NCBI GenBank assembly: GCA_020073385.1
Contig: JAIQFH010000011.1
Coordinates: 62,001 to 126,000, forward strand
Length of the DNA stretch: 64,000 nucleotides
Reading direction: 5' to 3'
DNA from: Terriglobia bacterium
Lineage (GTDB): Bacteria; Acidobacteriota; Terriglobia; Terriglobales; Acidobacteriaceae
In this document: positions 46,079 to 55,363 of the stretch, piece by piece
Layout of the letters: each line of letters begins with the position of its first letter
Position numbering within the stretch: the stretch's first letter is position 1
Program-made: the position numbers and the translations under genes
Notes under the pieces: model-generated
The model's input: only the letters and a program-made list of their open reading frames with translations
Told to the model about the DNA's origin: nothing
The model's database searches: none

Positions 46079-46333
46079 ATGAGCCTGAATATCAAGAATG
46101 AAAAAACTCACCGCATGGCGCGCGAACTAGCGCGCCTGACCGGCGAGAGCATGACGGTTGCCGTGAATGAAGCGATTCGCGAACGCTTGGAGCGGGTTCG
46201 TGGGAAATCCAAAGAAGAGATGGTCGAGCGCATCATGAAGATTGGAAGAGAGTGTGCGGCTCGTCTCAAGGAGCCGTACAAATCGATCGATCACGGGGAT
46301 CTGCTGTACGACGAGCAGGGACTGCCAAAATGA
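46079..46333 (+). CDS. vapB: VapB-type antitoxin (PSK_trans_fac / Rv0623-like)
   Basis: An 84-residue protein MSLNIKNEKTHRMARELARLTGESMTVAVNEAIRERLERV, the characteristic ribbon-helix-helix-type N-terminus of the VapB/Rv0623 family, followed by an acidic tail (SIDHGDLLYDEQGLPK) that wraps around VapC. No ribosome binding site precedes the ATG. The stop overlaps the vapC start as ATGA. Confidence 0.88.
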   Translation: MSLNIKNEKTHRMARELARLTGESMTVAVNEAIRERLERVRGKSKEEMVERIMKIGRECAARLKEPYKSIDHGDLLYDEQGLPK

Positions 46334-46722
46334 TCCTCGACGCATCCGCGATCATCGCCATGCTCCGAGCCGAGCCTGAGGCACGCGACTTGGCGGCAGC
46401 CATGTTTTCCGCCGGAAGCCGTCGTGTGTCTGCCGTCAACTATGTTGAGGCTGCGGTCGTCATCGAGAGCGGGAAGGACCCCGTCGCAAGTCGGCGGTTT
46501 GACGATTTCTTTCGTGCGTCACACGTGACAATTCAGGCAGTGACTGAGACACAGGCACAGATTGCGCGGCAAGCCTACCGGGACTTTGGCAAAGGACGGC
46601 ACAAGGCAGGACTAAATTTGGGGGACTGCTTCGCCTACGCACTGGCAAGAGATCTGGACGAACCGTTGCTCTTCAAGGGGACTGACTTCAAGCACACCGA
46701 TATCGAAGCCGCCAAGTATTAG
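46330..46722 (+). CDS. vapC: VapC-type PIN-domain ribonuclease toxin
   Basis: A 130-residue PIN-domain protein. MILDASAIIAMLRAEPEA holds the first catalytic Asp, SAVNYVEAAVVIE the Glu, and NLGDCFAYALARDLDEPLLFKGTDFKHTDI the further Asp residues. The frame runs back to 46252, but Met at 46330 is coupled to vapB. VapC toxins cut tRNA or rRNA loops. It converges on glmS with 11 bp between. Confidence 0.92.
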   Translation: MILDASAIIAMLRAEPEARDLAAAMFSAGSRRVSAVNYVEAAVVIESGKDPVASRRFDDFFRASHVTIQAVTETQAQIARQAYRDFGKGRHKAGLNLGDCFAYALARDLDEPLLFKGTDFKHTDIEAAKY

Positions 46723-46733
46723 ACACTTCAGCG

Positions 46734-48608
46734 CTACTCCACCGTTACCGACTTCGCCAGGTTTCTCGGTTGATCCACGTCGCAACCGCGGCGCACTGCG
46801 ATGTGATAGGCCAGCAATTGCAGCGGAACAATCTCCAGGATGGGTGAGAGTTCTTCCGGCGCAGACGGAATATATAAGACGTGGTCCGCCGCTTCCTTGA
46901 TTTCTTCGTCACCATCCGTAGCCAGCGCGATGACAACTCCCGAGCGCGCCTTCACTTCTTTCAGGTTGGAGATGGTCTTCTCGTAACGCAGCACTGCGTC
47001 AGGATTGTTCACGTCTCGAGTCGCAATGACGACCACTGGCAGATTCTCGTCGATCAGCGCATTGGGTCCGTGCTTCATCTCGCCGGCAGGATATCCTTCG
47101 GCGTGAATGTAGGAGATTTCCTTCAGCTTCAGCGCTCCTTCGAGAGCGATCGGGTAGTGAATGCCGCGTCCAAGGAAAAGAAAATCGTGAACCTTCTGAT
47201 AGCGCTTGGCCAGTTCGTCACACGCTGGGTCATGAGTGAGGATGTTCTCAATCTTGGCCGGAATGCGAGTCAGTTCCAGCATGGCCGCGCGTGACTGCTC
47301 GAGAGGCATGACGCCGCGGACCTGCGCAAGATACATGGCGAAGATGTAGAGAGCGGTAAGTTGCGCGGTGAAAGCCTTCGTGGAGGCGACGCCGATTTCA
47401 GGGCCAGCATGCGTGTAGATGGTTCCGGCAGCTTCACGCGTAATCATCGAACCTACAACGTTGCAAATGGCGAGCGTCTTTGAGCCTTTCGACTTAGCCT
47501 CCCGCTGCGCGGCGATGGTGTCGGCGGTTTCACCAGACTGCGAGATCACCAGAGTAATCGTGTTGGGCTCGACGATGGGATTGCGGTATCGCCACTCGCT
47601 GGCATAGTCGACTTCGACAGGCACGCGCGCCAGCGATTCAATCATGAACTTGCCGGCTTGCCCGGCGTGCCAACTGGTTCCGCACGCAAGGATGTTGATC
47701 TTTTGCGCCGATCGAAACTCGTCTTCAGTGATCTCTATCTTGTCCAGAAAGATGTGTCCGGTATCCTGTGAAACACGACCCAGTGCGGTATCACGGACGG
47801 CGCGCGGCTGCTCGTAGATTTCCTTGAGCATGAAATGCTTGAATCCGCCCTTTTCCGCCTGAATCGGATCCCAGGTAACATGCTGCACCTGTCGGACGAC
47901 GGGCTTGCCGTCGAAATCGGTGAGTTGCACGCCATCTGCGGTAACGATGGCCATGTCGCCATCGGCAAGAAAGAAAATGTCACGCGTGTGCTGCAGAAGT
48001 GCCGGAACATCGGACGCAACGAAATACTCGTCGTTGCCCAGGCCGATAACGGTCGGCGGCCCGTTGCGCGCCGCGACGATCTTGTTCGGTTCGTCGGTGG
48101 AGATCACAGCGAGCGCGAATACGCCAGAGATCTGTTTCACCGTCTGACGAACTGCGTCTTCCAGCGATACACGATGGCCGTCTCCCGAGGGAGTGGAGTA
48201 CTTCTCGACGAGGTGCGCGATGATTTCCGTGTCGGTTTCGGTGGTGAACTTGTGCCCTTCCTCAATCAGCTTCTTCTTCAGGGTGAGGTAGTTCTCCACG
48301 ATCCCGTTATGCACGACCACAATTCTGCCGGTGCAGTCGCGATGGGGATGAGCATTTTCTTCGGTGGGTCGGCCGTGAGTGGCCCAGCGGGTATGGCCTA
48401 TGCCGTAGGTGCCATGGAGTGGCTTCTGCCGGATCACCTCTTCCAGATTCCGCAGCTTGCCTTCAGCACGGCGGACTTCCAGACCACTTCCGTTGCCCGA
48501 TACCGCGATTCCTGCTGAATCGTAGCCGCGATATTCCAGCCGCCGCAGGCCTTCAATGATGACGGGAACGACACTTTTCTTGCCGACGTAACCGACGATA
48601 CCGCACAT
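46734..48608 (-). CDS. glmS: Glutamine-fructose-6-phosphate aminotransferase
   Basis: A 624-residue amidotransferase making glucosamine-6-phosphate for cell wall synthesis. N-terminal class II glutaminase begins MCGIVGYVG (Cys2 nucleophile after Met loss); two SIS domains follow (about 300-430 and 475-610), with [31 protein letters not shown], and ending in [11 protein letters not shown], the typical C-terminus. No glmS ribozyme signature was noticed upstream. Confidence 0.97.
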   Translation of the reverse strand: MCGIVGYVGKKSVVPVIIEGLRRLEYRGYDSAGIAVSGNGSGLEVRRAEGKLRNLEEVIRQKPLHGTYGIGHTRWATHGRPTEENAHPHRDCTGRIVVVHNGIVENYLTLKKKLIEEGHKFTTETDTEIIAHLVEKYSTPSGDGHRVSLEDAVRQTVKQISGVFALAVISTDEPNKIVAARNGPPTVIGLGNDEYFVASDVPALLQHTRDIFFLADGDMAIVTADGVQLTDFDGKPVVRQVQHVTWDPIQAEKGGFKHFMLKEIYEQPRAVRDTALGRVSQDTGHIFLDKIEITEDEFRSAQKINILACGTSWHAGQAGKFMIESLARVPVEVDYASEWRYRNPIVEPNTITLVISQSGETADTIAAQREAKSKGSKTLAICNVVGSMITREAAGTIYTHAGPEIGVASTKAFTAQLTALYIFAMYLAQVRGVMPLEQSRAAMLELTRIPAKIENILTHDPACDELAKRYQKVHDFLFLGRGIHYPIALEGALKLKEISYIHAEGYPAGEMKHGPNALIDENLPVVVIATRDVNNPDAVLRYEKTISNLKEVKARSGVVIALATDGDEEIKEAADHVLYIPSAPEELSPILEIVPLQLLAYHIAVRRGCDVDQPRNLAKSVTVE

Positions 48609-48628
48609 GTTCGACCTCGGAGACCCAG

Positions 48629-48874
48629 CTATTCAGCCAGGGAGAAACGGAACTCTTCGATGACGGGATTAGTCAGGACCTCGCGGGCGATACGTTCGAC
48701 TTCGGACTGAGCTTCTTCCCGACTCAGGCCTTCGTCCAGCGTGAGCTCGAAATATTTTCCCTGGCGAACGCCCTCCAATCCTTTGTAGCCCATCTTCTTG
48801 AGCGCGCCATGAATCGTCTTGCCCTGGGGATCGAGAACACTCTTTTTCAGAGAAACGTAGACGTAGGCTGTCAT
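48629..48874 (-). CDS. purS: Phosphoribosylformylglycinamidine synthase subunit PurS
   Basis: An 81-residue small subunit: [44 protein letters not shown] is the PurS family pattern, and the tail holds [11 protein letters not shown]. It bridges PurL and PurQ in the FGAM synthase complex of purine synthesis. No purQ or purL is next to it in this window; glmS follows 20 bp downstream, so they are likely co-transcribed. Confidence 0.93.
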   Translation of the reverse strand: MTAYVYVSLKKSVLDPQGKTIHGALKKMGYKGLEGVRQGKYFELTLDEGLSREEAQSEVERIAREVLTNPVIEEFRFSLAE

Positions 48875-48915
48875 AAAGTCATTATTATACGTGACGCTTG
48901 TGGCATCCCGGTGTT

Positions 48916-49015
48916 TGTCATTCCGACCGAAGGGAGGAATCTGCTGGTGGTTGGCACCGCGGCGCTGCAGGCCACAGCAGATTCCTCAACGGCTGAACGC
49001 CGTTTCGGAATGACA
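48916..49015. repeat. Inverted repeat TGTCATTCCGACC..GGAATGACA
   Basis: About 100 bp with arms TGTCATTccgaccgaaggg and ccgtttcggAATGACA and an inner pair ggaatctgctg / cagcagattcc. Same type as 21464-21543. Situated between purS and the small gene at 49028. Confidence 0.75.
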
Positions 49016-49027
49016 AAAAACTTGATC

Positions 49028-49267
49028 TCATATAGAAGCGAGTTTTTGATCGAGATCGGCCAGTTCGTTCTGGAGAAGCGTGCGGTGTCGCGGATTCACT
49101 GCGCGTTCGAGTTGCTGCAGCACTCTTTGGCGGGACAATCGAAGAGCTTCGCGCTCCCTGACGTGAGCGGCCGCTTCGGGTGTCAACCTGGGCCGGGATT
49201 CCGCAGGCTTGTCGTTGGCCTCCGCTTGCTGCGCTTCGACGGATTTGCTCTCCCATCCCCTCGCCAT
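49028..49267 (-). CDS. Small protein, MARGWESKSVE type, unknown function
   Basis: A 79-residue protein starting MARGWESKSVEAQQAEA, which I recall as a conserved N-terminus among acidobacterial short proteins. Charged and probably helical (PEAAAHVREREALRLSRQRVLQQLERAV). The frame runs further upstream to 49309, but the Met at 49267 fits better: TATAAT at 49275-49280 (minus strand) is seven bases before it, so the mRNA could be leaderless. Confidence 0.65.
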   Translation of the reverse strand: MARGWESKSVEAQQAEANDKPAESRPRLTPEAAAHVREREALRLSRQRVLQQLERAVNPRHRTLLQNELADLDQKLASI

Positions 49268-49815
49268 CTTTCTAATTATAGTTCCCGGACGAGACTGGTT
49301 TGTTGGCAATACTTCAGAAGCACCTGGAATCCAAGTTGTAATTACGAAAACGCAACATTGCTCAAATCTAATGTGTGCCGCTTGACGGCATGGGTATAAT
49401 TCCGGTGACCAAGCGAGTAGAGGAACGATCCGCCTTTTGAGGGGGAGGCGGTTATAGGAGTATTTGTTAGTAGTGAATCCCTCAATTACTCAGTCCGAGC
49501 TGAAAACTGGCGGCTGCAGGCGCGGGTTGTCGTCCGGCACCGTACGTCGGTGTGGCCAACGCAGAGCCCTTAGTTACGGTTGCCATCGTCACCAATTCGA
49601 GCACATTCATCTTCACGCCATCCTCAGGATTCCGCTTTCCATCGATTTCAAGGCCTTCATCGCAAAAACTCCCATCGTGACAAGCGGCCTAACGAATGGG
49701 CATCAGAACAAGAGGAAAATTGCGAGCACTCCGGAGACTCTGCGGGCACTCCGGAGACTCATAGAGGGCTGACAGCGCATAGGCACACCGCGCCGTTGGC
49801 TGAGGTTTTTTCGCG
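49268..49815. other. Intergenic before the sigma-54 activator, with a short possible frame
   Basis: About 550 bp. A plus-strand frame at 49464-49772 (TTG or GTG start near a GGAG at 49457-49460) encodes a 100-residue basic sequence with no family resemblance. A direct repeat of cactccggagactc lies at about 49728-49760. I do not support a gene here. Confidence 0.3.
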
Positions 49816-51801
49816 ATGAGGAGTGAGCGCACGACGTCATCACAACATCCGGAAGCTCTAACTGAGCTCGACAAGCTGGCATCCGCCTACATCAATACAT
49901 CGAGGGTCGGGCTCTGCATTCTCGATACTGGCCTTCATTACATCGCAATTAACCGAACCTTGGCCGACATGGACGGCGTCCCCGCAGAAGATCACCTGGG
50001 AAGAACTGTGCGGGAGATTTTGGGAGAAGCTGCCGGCCCGCTGGAGAGGAAGTTTTTTGAAGTACTGCAGATCCGGGAGCCAGTGGCATTCGAGGTCTCC
50101 GGAAAGCTTCTCTCGAAAATGGAAAGCGCCCACTGGATCGCACATTACGTTCCCATCGTGAATGCGCAAGGGACGGTCAGCCGGCTTGGAGCGGTTGTAC
50201 AGGAGATGACGGCGCCAAGAGTGCTGGAAGAGTCGGTGCAGAAGCTGGATCGGCAGTTGCATGAGGAAACCAACCGGCTGGAGATGTTGAGCGATGTCAA
50301 CAGCTTGCTTTTGTCGAACTGGGATGTGGCCCAGGTCTTTCCGAGGGTTTCCGCGCGCCTTCGCCGGGTGCTGTATCAGGAGTTTGCCACATTTGCGCTG
50401 CATGACGCCAGCACCGGGCTCCTCGTGTACCAGGCGACGGACTTTCCACTGAGCAAGGGTCTGATGCCCACGGTACAAGTCAGCCCAAGCGAAAATCCGG
50501 TTGGACGGTCGATGCGAGAGCGCAAGCCGATGATCTTCTCGAAGGAACAGTTGCAGGGCTTCGACGATGAAGTCGCGAAAGGCCTGTTGGCTGAGGGACT
50601 CCAATCCCTCTGCTGTGTGCCGCTCATGCGCCCGAAGGGACCCTTAGGGGTCGTTGTTCTCGGAAGCACGCGCCCGGATGCATTCCGCACCGAGGATGTG
50701 GGATTGGTCAATCAGATTGCAACCCAGCTGGCGGCAGCCATTGAAAATCGCCGCACCGCGGCTGAAATCGAACAACTCAAGCAACGGCTGGGAGAGGAAC
50801 GGAGATACCTTGAGGGCGAAACCCGCACCGAAGGGCAGTTTCCCGAGATCATCGGAGACAGTGTTTCGCTCAAGCAGGTGTTCGACCAGATTGCAACCGT
50901 GGCGATCAGCGAAGCGACCGTACTGATTCTTGGGGAAACCGGAACGGGCAAGGAACTCATCGCCCATGCGATACACAGGATGAGCCGCCTCAAGAATGGG
51001 CCGTTCATCAAAGTGAACTGCGCCGCCATCCCCACTGGTCTGCTGGAGAGCGAGTTGTTCGGGCACGAGAAAGGCGCTTTCACCGGCGCCATTAGCCGCA
51101 AAATCGGGCGCATCGAACTCGCACATGGGGGGACGTTGTTTCTTGACGAGGTCGGTGAGATTTCGACTGAGCTGCAGCCCAAGCTGTTGCGCGTGCTGCA
51201 AGATCAGGAGTTCGAACGCCTTGGAAGCAACCACACCGTCAAGGTGAAGGTGCGGGTGGTGGCGGCCACGAACCGGAACCTGCCAGATAGTATCGCCCAG
51301 GGCGAATTTCGCAGTGACCTTTTCTATCGGCTGAACGTTTTCCCGATCCGCGTGCCATCGTTGCGGGAGCGTCGCGAGGATATCCCGTTGCTGATCCGCC
51401 ATTTCGTCCACAAATTCGCGCGCCGGATGGACCGATATATCGAAACAATCCCCAAGGAAACCATGAGAGCCCTGATGCAATGGGATTGGCCGGGCAATGT
51501 TCGCGAGCTTGAGAACCTGATGGAGCGATCTGTGATTCTGAGCGAGGGAAACGCATTGCGAGTTCCACTTTCGGAATTGCGGGCACAGGGCAAAACCCGA
51601 GACGAAGGGGACGACCGAACGCTGGATACGGCAGAAAGACAACACATCATACGAGTGCTGAAAGAAACGCGAGGAGTTCTGTCGGGACCCGAAGGGGCGG
51701 CTCGAAGACTCGGCCTGAAAAGGACAACCTTACAGTCCAAGATGCAGCGACTGGGGATCACACGCGAGGACTACTCCGACCCCGAGCGCAAATCACGGTA
51801 A
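49816..51801 (+). CDS. Sigma-54-dependent transcriptional activator (PAS-GAF-AAA+-HTH)
   Basis: A 661-residue bacterial enhancer-binding protein. PAS-like domain about 20-130, GAF domain about 150-312, then AAA+ with Walker A GETGTGKE (373-380), GAFTGA loop (420-425) that contacts sigma-54, Walker B LFLDEV (441-446), and a C-terminal Fis-type HTH (about 610-655). It resembles FhlA-like activators. No response receiver is present, so it senses a ligand through GAF/PAS. It is followed about 690 bp downstream by the Crp/Fnr gene. Confidence 0.93.
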   Translation: MRSERTTSSQHPEALTELDKLASAYINTSRVGLCILDTGLHYIAINRTLADMDGVPAEDHLGRTVREILGEAAGPLERKFFEVLQIREPVAFEVSGKLLSKMESAHWIAHYVPIVNAQGTVSRLGAVVQEMTAPRVLEESVQKLDRQLHEETNRLEMLSDVNSLLLSNWDVAQVFPRVSARLRRVLYQEFATFALHDASTGLLVYQATDFPLSKGLMPTVQVSPSENPVGRSMRERKPMIFSKEQLQGFDDEVAKGLLAEGLQSLCCVPLMRPKGPLGVVVLGSTRPDAFRTEDVGLVNQIATQLAAAIENRRTAAEIEQLKQRLGEERRYLEGETRTEGQFPEIIGDSVSLKQVFDQIATVAISEATVLILGETGTGKELIAHAIHRMSRLKNGPFIKVNCAAIPTGLLESELFGHEKGAFTGAISRKIGRIELAHGGTLFLDEVGEISTELQPKLLRVLQDQEFERLGSNHTVKVKVRVVAATNRNLPDSIAQGEFRSDLFYRLNVFPIRVPSLRERREDIPLLIRHFVHKFARRMDRYIETIPKETMRALMQWDWPGNVRELENLMERSVILSEGNALRVPLSELRAQGKTRDEGDDRTLDTAERQHIIRVLKETRGVLSGPEGAARRLGLKRTTLQSKMQRLGITREDYSDPERKSR

Positions 51802-51916
51802 ACCTTTTGCTTGACGGCTAATCGGCGGCTGCCGAGAAAGCGGCAGAAATCGAACCATCTAAGATCTGCATCCTGTTTCGGAACTCATTCCAAACAGGGA
51901 AGTTGCATGCTCGCCT

Positions 51917-52489
51917 TTGCAGTGCCATTTTCGGAACGCCACGTGCACAAGCTATCCGTTTCTGCCTCTGGCCGGAGGTTGCGCGTCCCGCCTAGCAGAA
52001 AGATATTCAAATCCTCGAGTCCCAGACCCGAAGGTGGCTCAAGCCGCCACGGGTGGAGTTATAGCAGTGTTACAGCTAAGCGCGACTCAGACACTCACCT
52101 CAAGTGTTTCCAGCCGCAGTCTAGAACCCGTAGTCACAGTCCCGAGAGCACACCGTTGTCGATCGATGGGCGATCGAAGCAAGCCTGAAATCAGATGGAC
52201 GATCCTGGAGGCCGCTCGCCAGATCGCAATCCCAGAGAGTGCGCCAAAACTAAAAGTCCAAACCCATCCTCAGGAGATTGATCCGCTCTTCCTGTTCGGG
52301 TGTCACATGGAGTGGGAAATGAGCGAAGAACCGAGCGCGGGATGGGAACTCCTTGCGGCGGCGCAGAGCACCCATAGCGAGACGCGGTCGCACGCCCGGG
52401 CTCTGCTTTCCAGTTCGCGACACCTGGGCGGAATCGGGCTTGCCGAAACACCTGCTCCCAGGAAACGCCAACCTCGAGTGGAGGACGAA
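51917..52489 (+). other. In-frame open region joined to the Crp/Fnr gene
   Basis: A frame with no stop runs from 51917 directly into the Crp/Fnr gene. The last third (about 52166-52489) reads like a protein, for example FLFGCHMEWEM and AGWELLAAAQSTHSETRSHA. An ATG at 52166 (MGDRSKPEIRW) could start a separate or fused small protein. The first 250 bases look less coding. Whether it is a fused N-terminal part or just an open frame is unresolved. Confidence 0.35.
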
Positions 52490-53203
52490 ATGAAAGCACC
52501 CTACGGGCTCGACATTATTGAAGATTGTGGTGAGTGTCACGAGTGGGGAAGCGGGCGTTTTTGCGCGTTTTCCCAGCCGGCACTGGAGTCATTGAGCAAG
52601 GCGAGCCACAAAAGCGTGCTGCCCGCCGGCGCCATCCTGTTCGTGGAAGGACAAGCCCCACGCGGAGTGTTCATCGTGTGTTCGGGAAAGGTGAACCTTT
52701 CGACGACGTCGCGCGAAGGCAAAATCCTGATTCTCAAGACCGCCGGGCCAGGGGAAGCGCTGGGCTTGAGCGCGGCGCTCTCGGGCGTGACTTATGAAAC
52801 GACTGCCGAGACGGCGACTCCGTGCCACTTGAGCTTTGTTGATCAAAAGCACTTCTTGGAACTCATACAGACCCACTCCGAGATTGGACTGCACACCGCA
52901 CAATGCCTCAGCCGCGACTACCAGTCGGCGCATCGCGACATTCACGATTTGGTACTGACCCGGTCGTCTGCCGGGAAACTGGCACGATTATTGCTCTCAC
53001 AAGCGGTTCGAGAAGGAGATGACGCCGAGACGGACTGCAAGCCAACACCAATGACCCACGAAGAGATGGCGATGCGTATCGGAGCCTCCCGTGAAACAGT
53101 GACGAGACTTCTGAGTACTCTGCGAAGAAAGCGGTTGATACGTCTCGACGGACCTATGCTCGTCATCAAGGACCGAACAGCCTTGGAGGCTTTGGCCGTG
53201 TAA
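52490..53203 (+). CDS. Crp/Fnr-family transcriptional regulator
   Basis: A 237-residue regulator from ATG 52490, with GGAGG 7 bases upstream. Cyclic-nucleotide-binding beta-roll about 35-150 (SVLPAGAILFVEGQAPRGVFIVCSGKVNLST) and winged helix with MTHEEMAMRIGASRETVTRLLSTLRRKRLI (about 185-225). N-terminal CGECHEWGSGRFC has three Cys in a cluster-like arrangement that may bind a metal, Fe-S or another signal, as in Fnr-type sensors. A rho-independent terminator follows. Confidence 0.88.
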   Translation: MKAPYGLDIIEDCGECHEWGSGRFCAFSQPALESLSKASHKSVLPAGAILFVEGQAPRGVFIVCSGKVNLSTTSREGKILILKTAGPGEALGLSAALSGVTYETTAETATPCHLSFVDQKHFLELIQTHSEIGLHTAQCLSRDYQSAHRDIHDLVLTRSSAGKLARLLLSQAVREGDDAETDCKPTPMTHEEMAMRIGASRETVTRLLSTLRRKRLIRLDGPMLVIKDRTALEALAV

Positions 53204-53217
53204 GCTCTTCCCCCAAC

Positions 53218-53264
53218 GCCGGAGAGGGGCGATCTCTCTCACCGCCGCTCTCCGGCATTTCTTT
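53218..53264 (+). terminator. Rho-independent terminator after the Crp/Fnr gene
   Basis: Stem GCCGGAGAG (53218-53226) pairs with CTCTCCGGC (53248-53256), with further pairing inside, and is followed by atttcttt. Confidence 0.75.
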
Positions 53265-53287
53265 CAAAAGGTTGTAAGCGGGGATCT

Positions 53288-53620
53288 ATGTACACCGGAA
53301 GACTGATCGAAGGATTGTTAGACCTGGCAGAACGGGTGCGGACTACCGCTCGCGTTCGGCAATCGCAAAACGTGGACCCGGCAGCGCTGGGTGAGCCGGA
53401 GATGGAGCGGGAGCGCCGTGGGGCAGGTTCAGAGTCCGAAGAGCTCGCGAAGCCGTTTGGTTTGGGCGCGGCTGACCGGGATCTCGGTTTGTTTCTTGTC
53501 GTCCATTCGCAGCTGGTACGAACTCTTGAACCAGGGCACGACTTCCCGGATCCGGTTGATGTTCACCAGGTACGAGCGGTGGGCCCGCCAAAAAAGGTTC
53601 GTGTCGAGACTGTCCAATAA
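53288..53620 (+). CDS. Possible small protein, MYTGRLIEGLLDLAERV start
   Basis: A 110-codon frame. The first 45 residues, MYTGRLIEGLLDLAERV onward, resemble a family of short acidobacterial proteins starting MxTGxLIExL, recalled from experience. From 53429 the frame lies antisense to the LytTR gene. Only a weak GGGG ribosome binding site is present. If real, it may be truncated or extend as an overlap. Confidence 0.35.
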   Translation: MYTGRLIEGLLDLAERVRTTARVRQSQNVDPAALGEPEMERERRGAGSESEELAKPFGLGAADRDLGLFLVVHSQLVRTLEPGHDFPDPVDVHQVRAVGPPKKVRVETVQ

Positions 53621-54208
53621 CTCTTCCAGCGTCCGGCAGTTGGATTGTCCCTCCATTCCTGCTGCGCCCGCAGTCACGACTGTGATCACGCCGTCTTCAA
53701 TCCACGCGTAGCAGATATCTTTCTGGTCCACGAGAAACATGCGGCCGACCGCTTTGAGCAGGACCTTTGATGCCGGTTGCTTCTGCGATTCGAGCATCCG
53801 GACCAGCGTCTCGAACTTTTCGCTAGGAACGGCGTTTGCATCTTGCTGGGCTCGCGCCTTTTGGATGGCCTGCGCGACGCGCTTCTTGTCAAACGGCTTC
53901 AGCAGATAATCAACCGCGTTCACCTCGAAAGCTTTAACCGCATATTGATCAAAGGCCGTCGCGAAGACGATCTTGGGAAGCGGGACTTTCTTATCGAGCA
54001 GTTTCTTGATTACTCCAAAGCCGTCGAGCCCGGGCATTTGCACATCGAGGAAAACCAGGTCAGGGTTATGTTCTTTGATGAGATTGATTGCCTCCAGCCC
54101 ATTCTTGCCCTGAGCTACCACGTTGACTTCACCGGCATTCTTCAGGAGGTAGGCAAGTTCGTCGCGGGCAAGCTGCTCGTCATCGACGATCACTGCGGAT
54201 AGAGGCAT
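53429..54208 (-). CDS. LytTR-type response regulator
   Basis: A 259-residue two-component regulator. Receiver domain about 1-118 with acidic pair in IVDDEQLARDEL, phosphoacceptor in LVFLDVQMPGLDGF and Lys in VDYLLKPF; LytTR DNA-binding domain about 145-255 (DICYAWIEDGVITVV, LFWRAHRSYLVNINRIREVVPWFKS). The frame runs to 54319 but GGAG precedes the Met at 54208. No sensor kinase lies next to it. Target genes unknown, possibly the split secreted protein downstream of the same promoter direction. Confidence 0.92.
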   Translation of the reverse strand: MPLSAVIVDDEQLARDELAYLLKNAGEVNVVAQGKNGLEAINLIKEHNPDLVFLDVQMPGLDGFGVIKKLLDKKVPLPKIVFATAFDQYAVKAFEVNAVDYLLKPFDKKRVAQAIQKARAQQDANAVPSEKFETLVRMLESQKQPASKVLLKAVGRMFLVDQKDICYAWIEDGVITVVTAGAAGMEGQSNCRTLEELLDSLDTNLFWRAHRSYLVNINRIREVVPWFKSSYQLRMDDKKQTEIPVSRAQTKRLRELFGL

Positions 54209-54328
54209 CACTGCTCCGGAGAAGAATTCTGAATTGAGTATAGTGGCGGGATATCGGCGGTGCAATGCGACCTGGCTCCCGGGCCACGCAAAGTGCGGAC
54301 CCGGGACGCCAACGATCAAATGGTCAGA

Positions 54329-54865
54329 TTACTTCGAAAGGCAGTCAGGAACCTCGATCTGAACGGTCTTGCTGAAGTCCGTGTAATCCATGTGAACGCT
54401 GCCGTGTCCCTGGGGATCGGTCATTTCTATACGGAGAGGCAATCCGCTGTCTTTGGCCACGAACAATCGTACCGGACCTTGAGACTTTCCGTTTTCGTTG
54501 ACAAAGAATTCGTAAGCAGCGGCGTTTGTTTCTCCCAGCTTCTGATCAGCAACCGCGCGCAGGTCGGTCAATTGCGGTGTAGTTTTTTCTGCGGACTGTC
54601 CAGCCCCCGGCACGCACTGCCAGGAGAAAAACTCATGGGCTTTTCTCTTGAGCGCAACCGCCTCTCCCATGCTAGCTGCCGCCGAAGCTCCCTGCACGGC
54701 CGCACTAATCGCCCCCAAGGGTCCTTCCGCTAAGGCCTGCGCGATGCTGGTGGCAGCCTGTTTCTCCATCATGGCCATCTGCATGTCGAGCATCTGATCG
54801 GCGCGTTTGAGCAAACGCGGCACGGCTGGTGATGTGATCAAGCGAGCGGCACGACCGTCTTTCAC
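54329..54865 (-). pseudogene. C-terminal part of a split secreted protein (GTG start)
   Basis: A 178-codon frame beginning at a GTG that overlaps the upstream stop (GTGA). Its start, KDGRAARLITSPAVPRLLKRADQMLDMQMA, reads as the direct continuation of the upstream frame's DDWEIRAV, so the two were probably one protein. It could also be a coupled second gene. The C-terminal half is KLGETNAAAYEFFVNENGKSQGPVRLFVAKDSGLPLRIEM, a beta-rich domain of unknown family. Confidence 0.5.
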
Positions 54866-55209
54866 ACTGCACGGATCTCCCAGTCGTCAATTGCTCCACG
54901 CTGATCCATGGCTGGCATCTTCATGTGCATGACCACTTGCGTCGTGTTTCCCTGAACCAACTTTTCCATCGCCCCCATGCCCATTCCCATGGCCGCCATC
55001 TGAGCCATGCGGGGGTCCTTGGACTCGATGTTGATGGTCATGCGATAGCTCGATTGCCCCTTTAACTGAGTGAATGCCTTGTAGACGGGGCTGTCTTCAG
55101 TGGCGGGGGCGCCGGATTGTGAAAATACGAAGGGTGAAATGGTGAGAACGGCCACAACAACGACCGGCACTGCGAACAGCCCTCTGACTGCACGGCAGAG
55201 TGGATTCAT
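54862..55209 (-). pseudogene. N-terminal part of a split secreted protein
   Basis: A 115-codon frame with a signal peptide (LFAVPVVVVAVLTISPFVFS) followed by SSYRMTINIESKDPRMAQMAAMGMGMGAMEKLV and DDWEIRAV, then a stop. The GTGA overlap with the next frame makes a -1 frame change either a translational feature, a real split gene or a sequence error. Function unknown. Confidence 0.5.
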
Positions 55210-55363
55210 GCGATCCTCCTCCGGTTTTTTGCCGGACTCCTTTTTTGGCCGCAGGCATTTTACACAATCAGGGGATGTCTCGGTGAAAAGATGTGACCAT
55301 GCTCAGCAAGGCGCTAATCGGATGTTTGTTCCATTGTCGCTCGCGAAGCATTCGCCGTCTTGA

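Noticed and set aside
48609-48640. glmS ribozyme upstream of glmS
   Set aside because: Only about 20 bp lie between purS and glmS, too short for the ribozyme, and no signature was seen.
48940-48975. Sigma-54 -24/-12 promoter (tggcaccgcggcgctgca)
   Set aside because: The GG-to-GC spacing is 12 rather than 10 bp and it lies in a repeat.
49464-49772. Possible 100-codon gene upstream of the sigma-54 activator
   Set aside because: Weak start context (TTG or GTG), no family resemblance and repeat-like 3' end; not supported.
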